Part shown: one piece after another, positions 1 to 10,658 of the stretch
Layout: each line of letters opens with the position of its first letter
How positions within the stretch are numbered: the stretch's first letter is position 1
Assembly (NCBI GenBank): GCA_019828545.1
Contig: JACVRA010000095.1
Coordinates: 747,305 to 811,304, forward strand
From: Paracamarosporium sp. OC-R06-R3
Lineage: Eukaryota; Ascomycota; Dothideomycetes; Pleosporales; Didymosphaeriaceae
Direction: 5' to 3'
DNA length: 64,000 nucleotides
The notes under the pieces: generated by a model
The model's database searches: none
What the model was told of the DNA's origin: nothing
What the model saw: only the letters and a program-made list of their open reading frames with translations
Program-made: the position numbers and the translations under genes

Positions 1-564
1 CCTACTGTAAGTCATACTTGTGTGATTGTACTGATCGATATAGAAGCAACTTGTGGAGAGACAGGCGTCGAAGGGATCAGGCGGCCTTCCAAGGCTAGGA
101 GCAAGGGATTGTTGGTCAAAGCAACGGGACTGAGGCCGTGTTTTGAAAGCGCCGCCAGCTTCTCCGCACTGCGCACGCTGTGCTCAGGAGGAGGGGTAAA
201 GGTGCCTATTAATTGGTACCTTCACCGCGTACGCGCCATGTGAGAACCCATAACATTGGTTCACCCGACAGCTAGGCATGCAGCTCTCCGCGAACCAGAC
301 AACGCAGCGTAATTAGTGGCAAGATAACTAAGGAGCGAAACTCCGAGCAACATCAAATTTCGATAAGCCTTTGTTTTCATACGCAACATTGCGTTTCGAT
401 CGCTTTTGCAATGTAGTCGCGTGCGCCGCATCATGCGAGTCGGCGCTTCAAGCCAAAAGAGCATTAGCCGATGACGTCATTTCTGGGAACGTTTGAAGGA
501 CGTTGGGACCGCATTGCGCACGTGTGCACACGAATGATTGTGCCCATCGGAACGCACACGAGCC
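1..564. other. left-edge intergenic region, no gene seen
   Basis: Only short unconvincing open frames are present and none shows a family motif. The right part is presumably the promoter of the methyltransferase-like gene that starts at 565. Confidence 0.5.
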
Positions 565-1353
565 ATGGGAAAACAGCGTATAGCTGGGATGAACCCCTCA
601 ATACTCCTCGATGTTCTCATAATTCTCTCTGCCGGCTATCTCAATTGTTACGCCCTCGCAATAATCCACGCCGGGTACCTCATACAACTCTGCTTCCGCC
701 AACCAAGCAGCAAGTCAGTCGAAAATCAAACCGAATCATGGATAATGTGGACGGTCGCCTCGCCTCTCGGCACAGTCTTCGCTCGCATCCTCACGCTCAT
801 CTTAGCCGTCTACCATGCTACCGTCTCGCTGGCTAAATTTTCAAACACCCTCTCTCACCCTAACACCATTCTGCGATATACTTGTCCTGCGTCTGAATAC
901 TTAGACTCTAAGCTATTCACATTATCACCTGACATTCTCGCTCCTTTGGCGCTGCTGTATGTAGGGAGCTACATCCGTTTCAGCGCGTACGCCCAACTCG
1001 GTTCAAATTTCACGTATCGCCTTGCGAAGCCGGATCAACTTGTCACTACTGGACTGTATACGTATGTGAGACACCCCTCGTACACGGGGCTTCTTGCTGT
1101 GCTCTTGGCCGTATATTCCCTTTTCTTGCGACAGCGAGGACTAGTGAGCTGTTGGGCGCCGTTGGTGGACGAAAGGCTTGTTGTAGATGATCGGCTAGGC
1201 TATGGCATCATCGTTGCTGGATTCAGTCTTCCAGTGTGGTTATTCATGGTGAAGAGGGTTAAGGAGGAGGAAAAGATGATGCAGAAAGAGTTTGGGCAGA
1301 AGTGGGTAGAGTATTGCAAAGGGACGAAGAAATTCATTCCGTTTGTGTACTGA
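565..1353 (+). CDS. isoprenylcysteine carboxyl methyltransferase (ICMT)-like membrane protein
   Basis: Single-exon gene of 262 aa starting at the first true ATG of the frame (CCATGG context); the frame extends a little upstream only through a TTG. Several hydrophobic segments span the protein. Near residues 165-190 it carries the family signature TGLYTYVRHPSYTG, followed by a hydrophobic pair and a basic-acidic tail (RVKEEEKMMQKEFGQKWVEY) that matches the catalytic end of the ICMT/phospholipid methyltransferase family. Family members bind S-adenosylmethionine and methylate a membrane-embedded substrate, typically the carboxyl group of a prenylated cysteine in the ER. The sequence supports membership but not the substrate; many fungi have extra ICMT-like paralogs of unknown role besides Ste14. 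It is convergent with the peroxiredoxin gene that follows. Confidence 0.8.
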   Translation: MGKQRIAGMNPSILLDVLIILSAGYLNCYALAIIHAGYLIQLCFRQPSSKSVENQTESWIMWTVASPLGTVFARILTLILAVYHATVSLAKFSNTLSHPNTILRYTCPASEYLDSKLFTLSPDILAPLALLYVGSYIRFSAYAQLGSNFTYRLAKPDQLVTTGLYTYVRHPSYTGLLAVLLAVYSLFLRQRGLVSCWAPLVDERLVVDDRLGYGIIVAGFSLPVWLFMVKRVKEEEKMMQKEFGQKWVEYCKGTKKFIPFVY

Positions 1354-1615
1354 GACGAAGAGGAAGACCATCGTAGGTCTCTTGATTAGAGAGCTGGTGT
1401 TTGTGGATATCTCGCGTAACACGACCGCTTCAATAGGATACTCTAATTAAAACATCACAGTAACACTAATCAAAACGATTGCTTGATGGTATCTGGTCTA
1501 TAAGTTGGTTGCAAAATATCTAGTCGTCTATTTCTGGGTGCACAACAATCGAGGTAAGCAAGAGTGATTCTATAGCTTCGCGAGAACGGCCTCGGCGCCA
1601 GAAACCTTTTCACTA

Positions 1616-2258
1616 TTAGCTAGGCGTTGTGTTATCAGAGGAGGGTGCGCTTACAGAGACTTCCTTCGGAGACGGCTCGTTCTCCGCGTACGTGACCTTG
1701 CCGTTGTCGAAAACCATAGCCCAACGGCCGTTGCGGTCACCCATACCAGCCGGCCATCCGTGCTCCTTGGAGAAGAAGGTCTTTGTGTCTGATAGGAACA
1801 AGATGCCGTCACCCTTGACACCATTGACCTTGCCCCAAGCATTCATGACCCAAGAGTCGTTGCTCGCGATGACGGCCACGATGTCAACGCCCTTGCTCTT
1901 GAACTCGCTGAGCTTCTCGATGTACGGCGGCAGATGGCGAGCCTGGCAGCCTGGCGTGAAGGCTCCTGTTAGGGAACAGTCAGCTTGTTACATTGTGAGA
2001 CAAGGAGCGTAGACGCGCACCAGGTACACTGAAGAGCACGACCTTCTTGTCCTTCCACTCCTTGCTCGCATCGTACTCCTGGGGAATGCCACAAGCTGTA
2101 GCATCACCATCGGTAATCGGTGCCCATCTACATTGTCCGTCAGCATACTTTCTCCCGCAACAGAACCCGCGAAACTAGAGCTGTCCAGCAGGGTTCTAAA
2201 CCACATACTCGAACTTGACGCCGTCAGGGAAGCTGTCGCCGACTTGGAGAGGTGCCAT
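1616..2258 (-). CDS. peroxiredoxin, PRX5/PMP20 (Asp f 3-like) type
   Basis: Three exons on the minus strand (2258-2209, 2127-2021, 1965-1616) joined by GT-AG introns give a 168-aa protein beginning [18 protein letters not shown]. The active-site block [14 protein letters not shown] places the peroxidatic cysteine at residue 59; a second cysteine in ACGIP at residue 29 sits where Asp f 3-type enzymes have their resolving cysteine. The thioredoxin-fold features [11 protein letters not shown] and ILFLSD are present downstream. These enzymes reduce hydrogen peroxide and alkyl hydroperoxides using thiols, in the cytosol or peroxisome. The C-terminus ends in SDNTTPS, so there is no SKL-type peroxisomal signal and a cytosolic location is more likely. 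Length matches the family. It is transcribed divergently from the DUF1348 gene. Confidence 0.93.
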
Positions 2259-2786
2259 TGTGATTGTTGTGTGCTGCTAGCAAGTTTTTTGGATAGAGGA
2301 AAAGGCAATTGGGGCAAAGAGGTGTTTATGAAGCGTGTTGTGCTGGGGGTTGTGTTGTAAGGCGGCGGCAATGAGGGGCAACGTGCATCAGAAAGGTCCA
2401 CTGAGCGTCGCGGGGCAGTCGCGTCACCACGGCATTCTTCCAATGAGGAAAGATGCTGGATTGTTAGCTTCCCTATTGGAACCAATTCCAAATAGCGGAT
2501 CCCTGCCATTCGGTCATATACAAAAGCACTGACAAATGTTCGACCATCGGCGCGCCTCGGTGCGTGGTCGGAATAGGTTGTCACTACTAAGCCGCGGGGT
2601 TCCGGAATCATACATTCGCGGGTTACGGGTCTCTGAATAAGCATGTGCAGAGGCATGCATTTGCAACAAGGATCAATCGCTTATTCTGCATCTAGAGGTA
2701 TAGCACTTAGTTGGGTGCTACGACATTTAAATACACGGCATGTGCCAACAGAGTCTTCTCTTGTCTACCACACCATATAGCTCGCC
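2259..2786. other. divergent promoter region, no gene seen
   Basis: About 530 bp between the start codons of the peroxiredoxin (minus) and the DUF1348 protein (plus). No coding motif was found; it presumably holds both promoters. Confidence 0.5.
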
Positions 2787-3338
2787 ATGTCTCTGAATCC
2801 ACCCTTCACCAAAGAGAGCGCGCACGCCAAAGTCAAGAAGGCGCAGGACTTGTGGAATACTCAGTAAGTCATCTCATGCTCCTTAATGATCAAACCAACA
2901 GCCGTAGGGAGCCGACGAAAATCTCCCCTGCCTACACCCCAGACAGCGTCTGGCGTAATCGAACATTCTTCTTTACCGGAACCGCAGCTATTGAAGAGTT
3001 TTTGACGAAGAAATGGGAGAAGGAGAAGAACTACCGTCTTCGAAAAGAACTCTTTGCATTCTCCGACAACAAAATCGCGGTCCAGTTTTGGTATGAGTAT
3101 CAGGATGCGCACGACGGCATGAAATGGAAACGATGCTATGGGCTCGAGGACTGGACATTCGCCGAGGACGGGCGGATGCGCAAGAGGCAGATGAGTGGAA
3201 ACGATGTGGAGATCAGCGCTTCAGGTTGGTGCAACCATCTACTTGTTCAACCGTTTGTTACTGATAACCGTGGCAGAGCGCTGGTTCAAAGAGGATGTCG
3301 ATGTGAACTCGGTTGACATTAGTGAGAAGCATTGGTGA
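2787..3338 (+). CDS. DUF1348 family protein (NTF2-like/SnoaL fold)
   Basis: Three exons (2787-2863, 2902-3224, 3277-3338) give 153 aa, beginning MSLNPPFTKESAHAKVK and ending VDISEKHW, both characteristic of DUF1348. Internal family blocks include PDSVWRNRTFF, FLTKKWEKE, FWYEYQD and RMRKRQMSGND. Splicing is well supported: the second intron opens as GTTGGT and closes as GGCAG, restoring the conserved ERWFKEDVDVNSV. The family forms a small alpha-beta cone with an enclosed pocket and is widespread in bacteria and fungi; no enzymatic function is established. No signal peptide is visible, so the protein is probably cytosolic. The gene ends 87 bp from the stop of the convergent roadblock gene. Confidence 0.93.
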
Positions 3339-3425
3339 GGCGTGGAAAGATTGATACGCGGGGTCGAGTGGCGACTTTCGAGCGCTGAATGAAGCTGGGC
3401 GGGCTCATAAGCGCCCAAGGTGTGT

Positions 3426-3930
3426 TCAAGCTGGCGGGGTATCGTGCACAAGAACGAGAATGAACTTTGCATCTGCGCTTGCTTAGAAAAGCTCAAAACA
3501 ATCGACTGGGCCGGCTTACCAGGTATTATAACAAGCTCATTTTTCTTGGTTCGCAACCGCAACAGCTTGACCTCGTCTTCTTCGTACAAGCCTTCCACTA
3601 GGCTCCCGGCAGCCGTGAGAAACGTCCACACCTTGCTCGCCACATCTTCGGCACTGTGTATGCCGCTGTCTTTTTTTCCGTTTGCGTAGCCGTCAGGCGC
3701 AGTATCGTTCGAAGCAGGCAAAGTGCTGTTCGGATTCGCGGACGTTGAGTTCGATATCAGCCCTGACGTGCGCACGATAGCTCCATTCTCACGTGAGAGA
3801 ATTAGCGTGCTCTGAACCCCCGGCTTTTGGCTTATGCGTGTGAGGTGGGCGAAGGTCTCGTCGGGCTGCATCAACGTCAGTTATTGTTTGCGAATGGATG
3901 CGCCGGCAAGCATACGGTTTTTTCAGTCAT
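3426..3930 (-). CDS. dynein light chain, roadblock/LC7 family
   Basis: Three exons are inferred on the minus strand. A 15-nt first exon (3930-3916, MTEKT) ends at GTATGC; exon 2 covers 3865-3520; exon 3 covers 3472-3426. The last intron (GTAAGC..GCAG) is needed to restore the family C-terminus PDAKFILVLVHDTPPA. The product is 135 aa. Roadblock features are PDETFAHLTRISQKPGVQ, a strand ending VRTSG, then VWTFLTAAGSLVEGL and the strand LLRLRTKKNELVIIP. Between the first strands and the helix lies a low-complexity insert of about 30 residues (SNSTSANPNSTLPASND), longer than in animal roadblock. The protein would dimerise and bind the dynein intermediate chain in the cytoplasmic dynein motor. A start at the internal ATG 3871 is possible but would use a codon lying inside the likely branch-point/acceptor region. 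Confidence 0.85.
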
Positions 3931-4287
3931 ATTGAGGATGCTAGACGCAACGGATGTGATCACGTAGAGGGGGGAAGGGATATGCAGCCCGGAGTCCTGA
4001 TAAATAATTCGCTGCCTTTCGTAAAGTGGGAAGCTGGTGATGTTGTTTAGCAAGCTCCAAGCAGCAAGATCCCGGCTGAACGCCAAGACGTACACCCGCT
4101 AATTTTTAATCAGGCATAGCTCCAAATTGAAGTCGTGAATTTTCGAGCGTTCTGTGCAGCTGCATACACAGTTCCTCCGATAGCTACGCTTGATGTAGAT
4201 CACACAGCTTGCCAAAGTAGCATTAATGCGATCATCTCACCGACAAGAGCCTTTGGTTAAACATCTTGATAGTGGTTGACGGGCACG
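3931..4287. other. divergent promoter region, no gene seen
   Basis: About 360 bp between the roadblock start (minus) and the IPI1 start (plus). Nothing coding recognised. Confidence 0.5.
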
Positions 4288-5391
4288 ATGGGATCCAGCG
4301 CCAAGAAGAAGAAAGAGAAAAAGAAGGATTTCCAGAAAGCAAAGCTCAAAGTCGGGAAGACAAAACCCAAGGCGGCAAATTCCACCGATACGAGTTTCAA
4401 AGCGAAAGGTGGGCAATCCTTCCTAGCCGAAACTGCAGGAATTACTTCGAGGCTCCGTTCTGTCATATGAACCCATGCTTACATTATAACAGCAATTGCG
4501 TTGAAGCAGCAGTCTCTATCAACAAATGCACCTACCGTGGAAGCGCAATGCGCACATCAGCTGTCTCTTCTCAATCACAAATCCGACACACAGAGGCGTG
4601 ATTCTCTTGCCTATCTGACGACAGTCATTTCAACGCACCCACCAGGTTCGCCCTTACCGCAGCCGGCTTCGGTTATCATACCAGCTATCCAGCGGTTGGT
4701 TCTAGACGGATCAAGTAGCGTCAGACAGCAAATGCTCAAGCTCATTCAGAGCTTGCCCAAAGCGGATATTGCTGGCCATACGGACTCACTCTTACTCCAT
4801 ACCCGTGCTGGTATGACACATCTATCCACAGACATTAGGACCTTCGCTCTGGAAATGCTAGAGTGGCTGCTTACTGTCGCTGGAGATGAAGTTGTCAGTT
4901 GCGCTGGAGGATGGGTGAAGACATTAAAGTGTTTCCTCAGCCTCCTCGGCTGGCAAAGTCAGGTCGGTAGCAAGTGGTCCGCCACGAAATCTTTCGGCAA
5001 AGGAACAGGTGACTCTAAGCTCCAGGTCAAGCAAATGGGCACTCTAGCGGTTTTTCTTAGAGCTGGCTTATTACAGCCAAAAGAGACAGCGGTAATTGGA
5101 GGTGGCATCAACAATTTCCCCTTGTGGCAAACCGAGCATCATATGCTTTCGGAACGATCAAACGCCTATGCACACCTGAACCTTTTCGGCGCTGCCAGGG
5201 ACGAGGAGGCAGAGATGTATGAGGACCGTGAAGATCGTCAAAGGATATTCCACGAGTTGGCAGAGGGCGCGGTTGCAGCAGGCCTCGAACAAGCAACCAG
5301 GGGAGGAGGAGAGTTAGGTCGGGCAGGAGCTCAATTACGCAAGGCGATGAAAGACGGCATGGCCGACTTTCACGGGGCCGATAAAGCTTAG
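4288..5391 (+). CDS. IPI1: pre-rRNA-processing protein IPI1
   Basis: Two exons (4288-4408, 4493-5391) give 339 aa. Exon 1 encodes a very basic N-terminus (MGSSAKKKKEKKKDFQKAK) with the family block KLKVGKTKPKAAN. The intron GTGGGC..AACAG joins FKAK to AIALKQQSL, followed by LLNHKSDTQRRDSLAYL, which is diagnostic of the Ipi1/TEX10 N-terminal domain. The rest reads as HEAT-like helices (SSVRQQMLKLIQSLP, DIRTFALEMLEWLL). IPI1 works with Rix1 and Ipi3 in the Rix1 complex, which matures ITS2 and the pre-60S particle in the nucleoplasm. Length is close to the fungal norm. No oddities were seen. RRP12, another biogenesis factor, lies 36 kb away with no evident link. Confidence 0.93.
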
Positions 5392-5559
5392 TAGCTCAGG
5401 CTCAGACACAGTTGTTTTCATTGGAAAGCCAAGAGTAACTATGACAGCGGGAGAAGTCATCATGAACGTGACGCAATTGTCAAGGGTTGCACTCCATAAT
5501 ATTCAAACAAAACTACACAATGATTCCACAAGGTTTAGTTCGGTTGGCTTTTGCATTAA

Positions 5560-5981
5560 TTAGCGTTCAAATAAAGCGTTTGCTTCTTCTTCAGTCAAAT
5601 TTCGTCTTGCACATTTTTCAGCCACATCTGGAGCGAGATCTAGAGTAGTCAGGTACCGTAGAAATAGAACAATTCCTATTGACGTACCAATGTGTGAAGC
5701 TTCTGCCGGAGCATCTGGTCGAGAAGGTGCTCTGATGGGTCCATTTAATCCTCCTGTAACAGACCCGCTGGAGCCAGACTACTGTGTGGTTAAAACGGCA
5801 ACACATGTGGTGACAATGATAGAGAACTTACTCTGCAATCGTGGCACCGACTAAATGACGCGCTGAGGAAATCCTCGACCAGAGCTGTTGCCTCCTCGAT
5901 GTCCTCTTTCTTTCCATTTTTATGGGAGCCAGTGTTCACACAGCTTCCGAAAGCTGCGAAATTTGGAGTCCATGTACACAT
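5560..5981 (-). CDS. small protein of unknown function
   Basis: I infer three exons (5981-5832, 5778-5688, 5639-5560) giving 106 aa. Each junction has a good donor (GTAAGT, GTACGT) and a CTGAC-type branch site before the last acceptor, and the frame stays open throughout. The product starts MCTWTPNFAAFGSC, has a Cys-containing segment (SRCHDCR), a Gly/Pro/Ala linker and a charged C-terminus (AEKCARRNLTEEEANALFER). No family is recognised. No signal peptide or membrane segment is evident, though an unseen upstream exon could add one. The helical acidic end suggests a soluble protein. The intact reading frame over three exons is the main evidence that this is a gene. Confidence 0.5.
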
Positions 5982-6221
5982 GCCGGCTGTGTCTGCCCTC
6001 CTACAGCAGACCAGCCAGAATCAGCCAGATCCTACCTTTTACGAAATTTAGTGATGCCTGCTCGTTGTAGTAAAGTAATGGGATATACTAACTTGTACCA
6101 TGACCACTTCTTGATTAAGTGTTAGCACGGAGGATAAACCAGATACACTGGACGATTCAAACGCACCGAAAGGTTTGCCTTGCCTAAGAGTATTACGCCA
6201 GCGGCGAGAAGCTAGCTGTTA

Positions 6222-6608
6222 TTAATTATAGATACGTGAGAACCGCCTGATGTCGCCTACGCAATCTATAATAGCTGCATTCGCCTTTTGTTTCGCACCA
6301 ACGAAAGCAAGGCTACCACAGGTTGTAGGAAGACCCAGCTCTAGCACTGTGCCGATGTTATCCCTCACAAGGATCGGAATGCCGTGAAGTGGACCTCGCA
6401 CGCTACCGTTGGCTCGTTCTTTGTCAAGCTCTTTGGCGCGCTTGTATAGCAAATCTTCGGGAGCAGTGGCGATGACGGCTTTGAAGTAGGTATTATGCCA
6501 TGCGATCTGGCTCAAGTAGATCATAACAAGGGCTTCGCTCGTGATGGTGCCTCTAGCTAGTTGCGCCTGCAGGTCTGTCGCCGTTGCGGTTAATGGGTTG
6601 ATGGACAT
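6222..6608 (-). pseudogene. amidase signature-family N-terminal fragment
   Basis: From the ATG at 6608 the frame encodes about 128 residues matching only the N-terminal quarter of amidase-signature enzymes: DLQAQLARGTITSEALV, YLSQIAWHN, then RGPLHGIPILVRDNIGT and TTCGSLAFVGA. Full-length members are about 500-600 aa and hydrolyse amides with a Ser-cisSer-Lys triad. Here the frame leaves the family after AAIID and soon stops, and no Gly/Ser-rich core follows in any frame. The catalytic lysine expected in the ILVKDN block is an arginine (codon at 6362-6364). Both facts point to a decayed remnant. An open frame continues upstream to 6719 without family similarity. Confidence 0.75.
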
Positions 6609-6719
6609 GGCGAATTGGGTCAGAGGGAAATCTCCACGGTAGATATTTACGCTGACTGCCGACTCAGCATCGAGATTCACATTTCCTCTGTGTCCGACCC
6701 CTCGAATCCTGGCTACCAT

Positions 6720-7176
6720 GTATCTAAAAGCCTACTTATACTAATTCCAAATCCGCCTTGTCTTCTGTTACTGGTGATGGGGGGAGCTCTCCACGCCTGA
6801 ATTTTAGCTAACTGACGCAGAAAGCTCCCTAGCTACGCTTACTTTGACATCCGGACATGTGCCTACGCACTCTTGGTATCGAGGCTGCCCGTTAAGCGGT
6901 GGCATTGCCCCAGCACTTATTTACGTAGTTACACTAGCTCGTTAACTAAAGGAAGTGTTAAGTGCTAAAGTTGACAGATAGAGGCAGCAAAACTATATGG
7001 GATATATCCCTGTATAAACACAGGACAACATAGCGAACGTATTAGAGCAGAGATCGAAACCTCTGCCAGAAAACTTAATCATTACAACCACTGAGTTTAG
7101 AAGATGAGCCTAGGACTGCAGCCTATGCATGTAAAAAGATATGATTTTATGATAAAAACTCCCGAACAAAGTTCTT
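6720..7176. other. intergenic, nothing recognised
   Basis: About 460 bp of AT-leaning sequence between the amidase remnant and the 3' end of the Thr-rich protein gene. No motif or repeat noticed. Confidence 0.45.
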
Positions 7177-8405
7177 TTACGTTGCATGGAGCGTTCCACA
7201 CGGCCCATTCCCAACGGTATATGGGATAAGACCCCCTGTGTTGAATTTGCTTCCATGTGCCGCGCACGTTCCCGCCGCAGAAGCGGGAGGGTAAACAAGA
7301 AGACAACTACCGCCGAAGAAGAACCCTTGGCAATCATTCCGGATGGCGGTATTGAAACACGCCGCGCAGCAGCTTTCTACAGTAGAAGCTCCGTAGGCTT
7401 TAAAGGTGCTGCCAGTAGTCCCATCGGGGTCGCCGGATCCGCCACTGACCTGCTGGCCATTATAGGTTGAGAGAAGGTTGGAGCCTGAGCAGAGAGGGTA
7501 GAGTGTTGTTGTGGCGATGGCGGTGGAGGTCGTGGTCGTGGTTGTAAAGGCCGTGGTGGTGCTCAGAGCGACGGATGTGATGGTGGTGCTGGACGTTATG
7601 GTCGCAGTCGAGGACACCTTACCGATGACTCGGATGTCAGTTTTTGTTATAGTGGCGGTTGTGGTTGTGAGAGAGATAGGCGTCGGGAGTGTCACGGTAA
7701 CGGCTGGACGTTGGATGGTGGTTATCGAGATCGCCTGGACCTGCAGTACGACTTTACCTGTTTATAGTTAGGACTGATAGGGTTATTGGTAAAAGAGATT
7801 GTCTGTTTACATTGAACGGACTGTGGAAACTTGTTTACTGCACACTCATCAGGCTTGTTGTGGCTGAGTTTCCTTGCAGCTCTCCGAGCTACAGGTCGGG
7901 GCTCTCCTGCTGTATCTGCGACGGGACGAAAACCGGCAGGAGTGGGTGCCGTAACAGTCTCGGTACTTGAAGTTGTTTCCACCTGAGTGGAAGTCTCTGT
8001 GATCGACTGGATATTGGTGCCTGTTGGGATATGGTCAGCGTTCATGCAGGGTCATTTGATCGATTTATTCTTACTAGTGGTTGTGGCAATCTCGACCACT
8101 GTTGTGGTGAAGCTGCTGGTGATTGTCCTAAGCGTTGTCGTAGTCCGCACGGTGTTGTACTTGGTTACGGTAATCGTCTTCGGGGCAGGGGTCACATTGA
8201 TCGTAGGACGAATTATTGTTGTGACTGTAAGCGGCGAGATACTTTGAGTGCTTGTGCTGCGCGACGTAGGAATCTGCCTAACAGACTTCGTACCCATCTG
8301 AGTTAGACATGACTCCCGAGTGCTTGTGGTCTTGTCACCGCCGACTGCTGCACCCAGGGCAGTGGTGAGAAAAACACAGGCGGTTAAGAGAGTGTTGCAA
8401 TGCAT
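7177..8405 (-). CDS. secreted Ser/Thr-rich protein with Cys-rich C-terminal domain
   Basis: Three exons on the minus strand (8405-8075, 8020-7811, 7757-7177) give 373 aa. The first residues MHCNTLLTACVFLTTALGAA form a classical signal peptide. Two long Thr/Ser-rich stretches follow, likely O-glycosylated stalks, one in exon 1 and one in exon 3 (TTTTATITKT and similar). Between them is a less biased segment with basic residues (RPVARRAARK, a possible processing site) and two cysteines. The C-terminal part has a Cys pattern (ESCCAACFNTAIRNDCQGF, GGSCLLVY, GTCAAHG, NGPCG) that resembles PAN/apple-like modules of secreted fungal proteins. The exon 2-3 junction T|GT recreates a cysteine and keeps the frame. 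Role is probably at the cell surface or outside. No homolog can be named. Confidence 0.75.
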
Positions 8406-10658
8406 TTTGGTGCGAAGTTGTGATTTCTCGTTCCTCTCAGTCGTCGGCACAAATATATACGGTATTACCAACAGATCGGAGAGGTGATGTGGGTCTGCCT
8501 GGGGAGAACGAGAAGAATATTGGTGGCTTGCGCACCATCCATCCTCTTCCCGCGCACCATCTCGTTCTCTTTCCCTAATATATCTCGCGCTAGAAGTTGA
8601 ACAGACAGATGCAGTACAGTAAACACCATATGGGTCCACTAATTGTTTGTCTCTAAAGCTGCTCACAGATATCAACCAATCAGCTTCGATGAGAACACGT
8701 GGCACTAAACCCTAAAAGTTCATGTAGACCAGCCTGGAATTACCTGAATCATGAAGATCTGTCGCGACTTTGCCATTTAAAGCGCGGCATCGCCAACGCC
8801 GTGCGCATGTGGCGGGCTAAGGACGACAAGAAAGGACTAGCTGGCTTGATCTTCGCTACGCAAGGCTTCTGGATCAGCCACATTGCTTTGTAGCACGGTG
8901 GTAAACCTTTTCTAGCGAGGACGAATTTTTGGTAGATAAGCTGGGTCATATACGGCACCAGTGCCGGCAATAATTATTGTCGCAATATATAAGCGTACTC
9001 TAACAAATATTCTCAAGGATCACAACACATATAAGCTTGGTTGTAGCTCACGTAATGCGACAAATAATTATTGCCGGCACTGGTGACGGTATCCACCAGT
9101 CTAGTTGCCAAAAGGCGTGCACTTCGCCCTCGCCGATTGTTCGGCTTATAGGTGCCGGTTAGGTTGAAGCGAGAAGCTGGTCGAGTAGTCTAACGATGCT
9201 TGTGTACATGAAAATCCGTATATAACACAGACTGCAGCTGGGAATGTCCGTCGGAAACCGTGATCTCATCATTTCAGTACCCACGTACGAAGCATCACCC
9301 CTGCAGATCACACCCTTATGTGACAAATACAACTATTTTAACAACCAACCTGAGTTTGAACGACCCCGAATTTTTATACAGAGCTACGAGGTTGCCTCCG
9401 ACTTCAACCGCCGTTTCTTTTAGGTTACAGACAAGAGGTTATTCATTGAGGCATATCGCAGCCTTATCAAATTTGTTATAGCGGCGCTGCCACGATAGAG
9501 CGACATTCGTTTGCAATGTCAGATCATGAGCTAGTCCGAAGACCTGAATATGCGCCAGAAAGATCACGAATAAGTTCTTAAACACCGTAATTGATAAGAG
9601 CATAGGACTTTAGGGTACATAAAACAGGGAGCTAGCATGTTTCTTGTAGCTGATGGAGATTATATAATGAACTTAGATTAGCTCCAGGTCTAAGAATCTC
9701 TGGTGCTAAGAAATCACTGGCTTTGAGACCCCCATTCTCGGAGTCAAACCCCTCTCCCATAAATGGAGGTGCCTAAGCCAACCCAATATACTTTACGAGG
9801 AAAGGGAGCCTATAATCGAAGGTTGGGGCTAGAAGAAATAGTCGAGGAAAGCACGACCTCATCGCCACAATTGTGAGTGGGCAAGGTTAGTAAAAGGCAC
9901 AGCTATCCGCAATAGGCAGCAACGAGCAGGTGATAGTCCATCGTCCGCTGATTCACTTGCCGCAGAATGCCTTTCGTTACTTACCCGACTAGTCAGAATT
10001 ACAACTGTGGAGCCTCAACCGAGCATTGACAAAGCCATACGACTACTGAGCAACTCAAAACAACAATGCTTGCACACTGGCGCAGCCAATGACACTCTCA
10101 GGAACAGAGCGAGATCATTGATCTTCTTTTGTTTCTCATGGACCACGATGCTTTATTCAGCAAATTCTGGATCGGCCTTTGGATTTCACTGAATGCCCTT
10201 CTATAATCAACCTTCCGAAAACTCCGACAGCCCGCTTTGTGAATTTCTGCAGGAGTTTGGTCCACTTCTACCAGTAAAAAATGATCATGTCTTGTCTTTC
10301 TACTAAATAATATGTCTGCATTGTAAGGCCAGGATATGGCCGAACAAGGCTAACATATTTCAGTAAGTATATATGGGTGAAATGCAACTGAAATGTGACT
10401 AAACTAAGAGCGAGCGAGGAGAAGTAAAATATTCTAGGAGGTTCGGCCTTATCCTCACACTCACAATTCTATGACCAGATTAGGCTAAACTAAGACAGGG
10501 CTAGTGCGAAAGCTAAGCATGGCAGGGCCGTGGTAGCGTATCCCTACAATAACAGGTCACTGAAAACAGAACAACCTCCATGTTTCTGGCAAGTGAAACA
10601 AAAGGGCTGTTTCTAATTACTTAGACTCTGCCCCGCTGCTGCCTGACGTTCAAGAACC
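8406..10658. other. gene-free stretch with a MITE-like element
   Basis: About 2.2 kb of AT-rich sequence. Apart from the inverted-repeat element at 8956-9085, only short frames without motifs are present. Confidence 0.5.
8956..9085. mobile_element. MITE-like element with 29/30-bp terminal inverted repeats
   Basis: Left end 8956-8984 begins CACCAGTGCCGGCAATAATT. The right end 9056-9085 is its reverse complement, differing by a single inserted base. The 71-bp interior has no coding capacity. The tetranucleotide ACGG directly flanks both ends (8952-8955 and 9086-9089), as expected for a target-site duplication. Each TIR contains an internal palindrome CAATAATTATTG. Size and structure fit a non-autonomous DNA transposon (MITE). 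No transposase is present in the window, so the parent family is unknown. A simple stable hairpin is the alternative. Confidence 0.75.
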
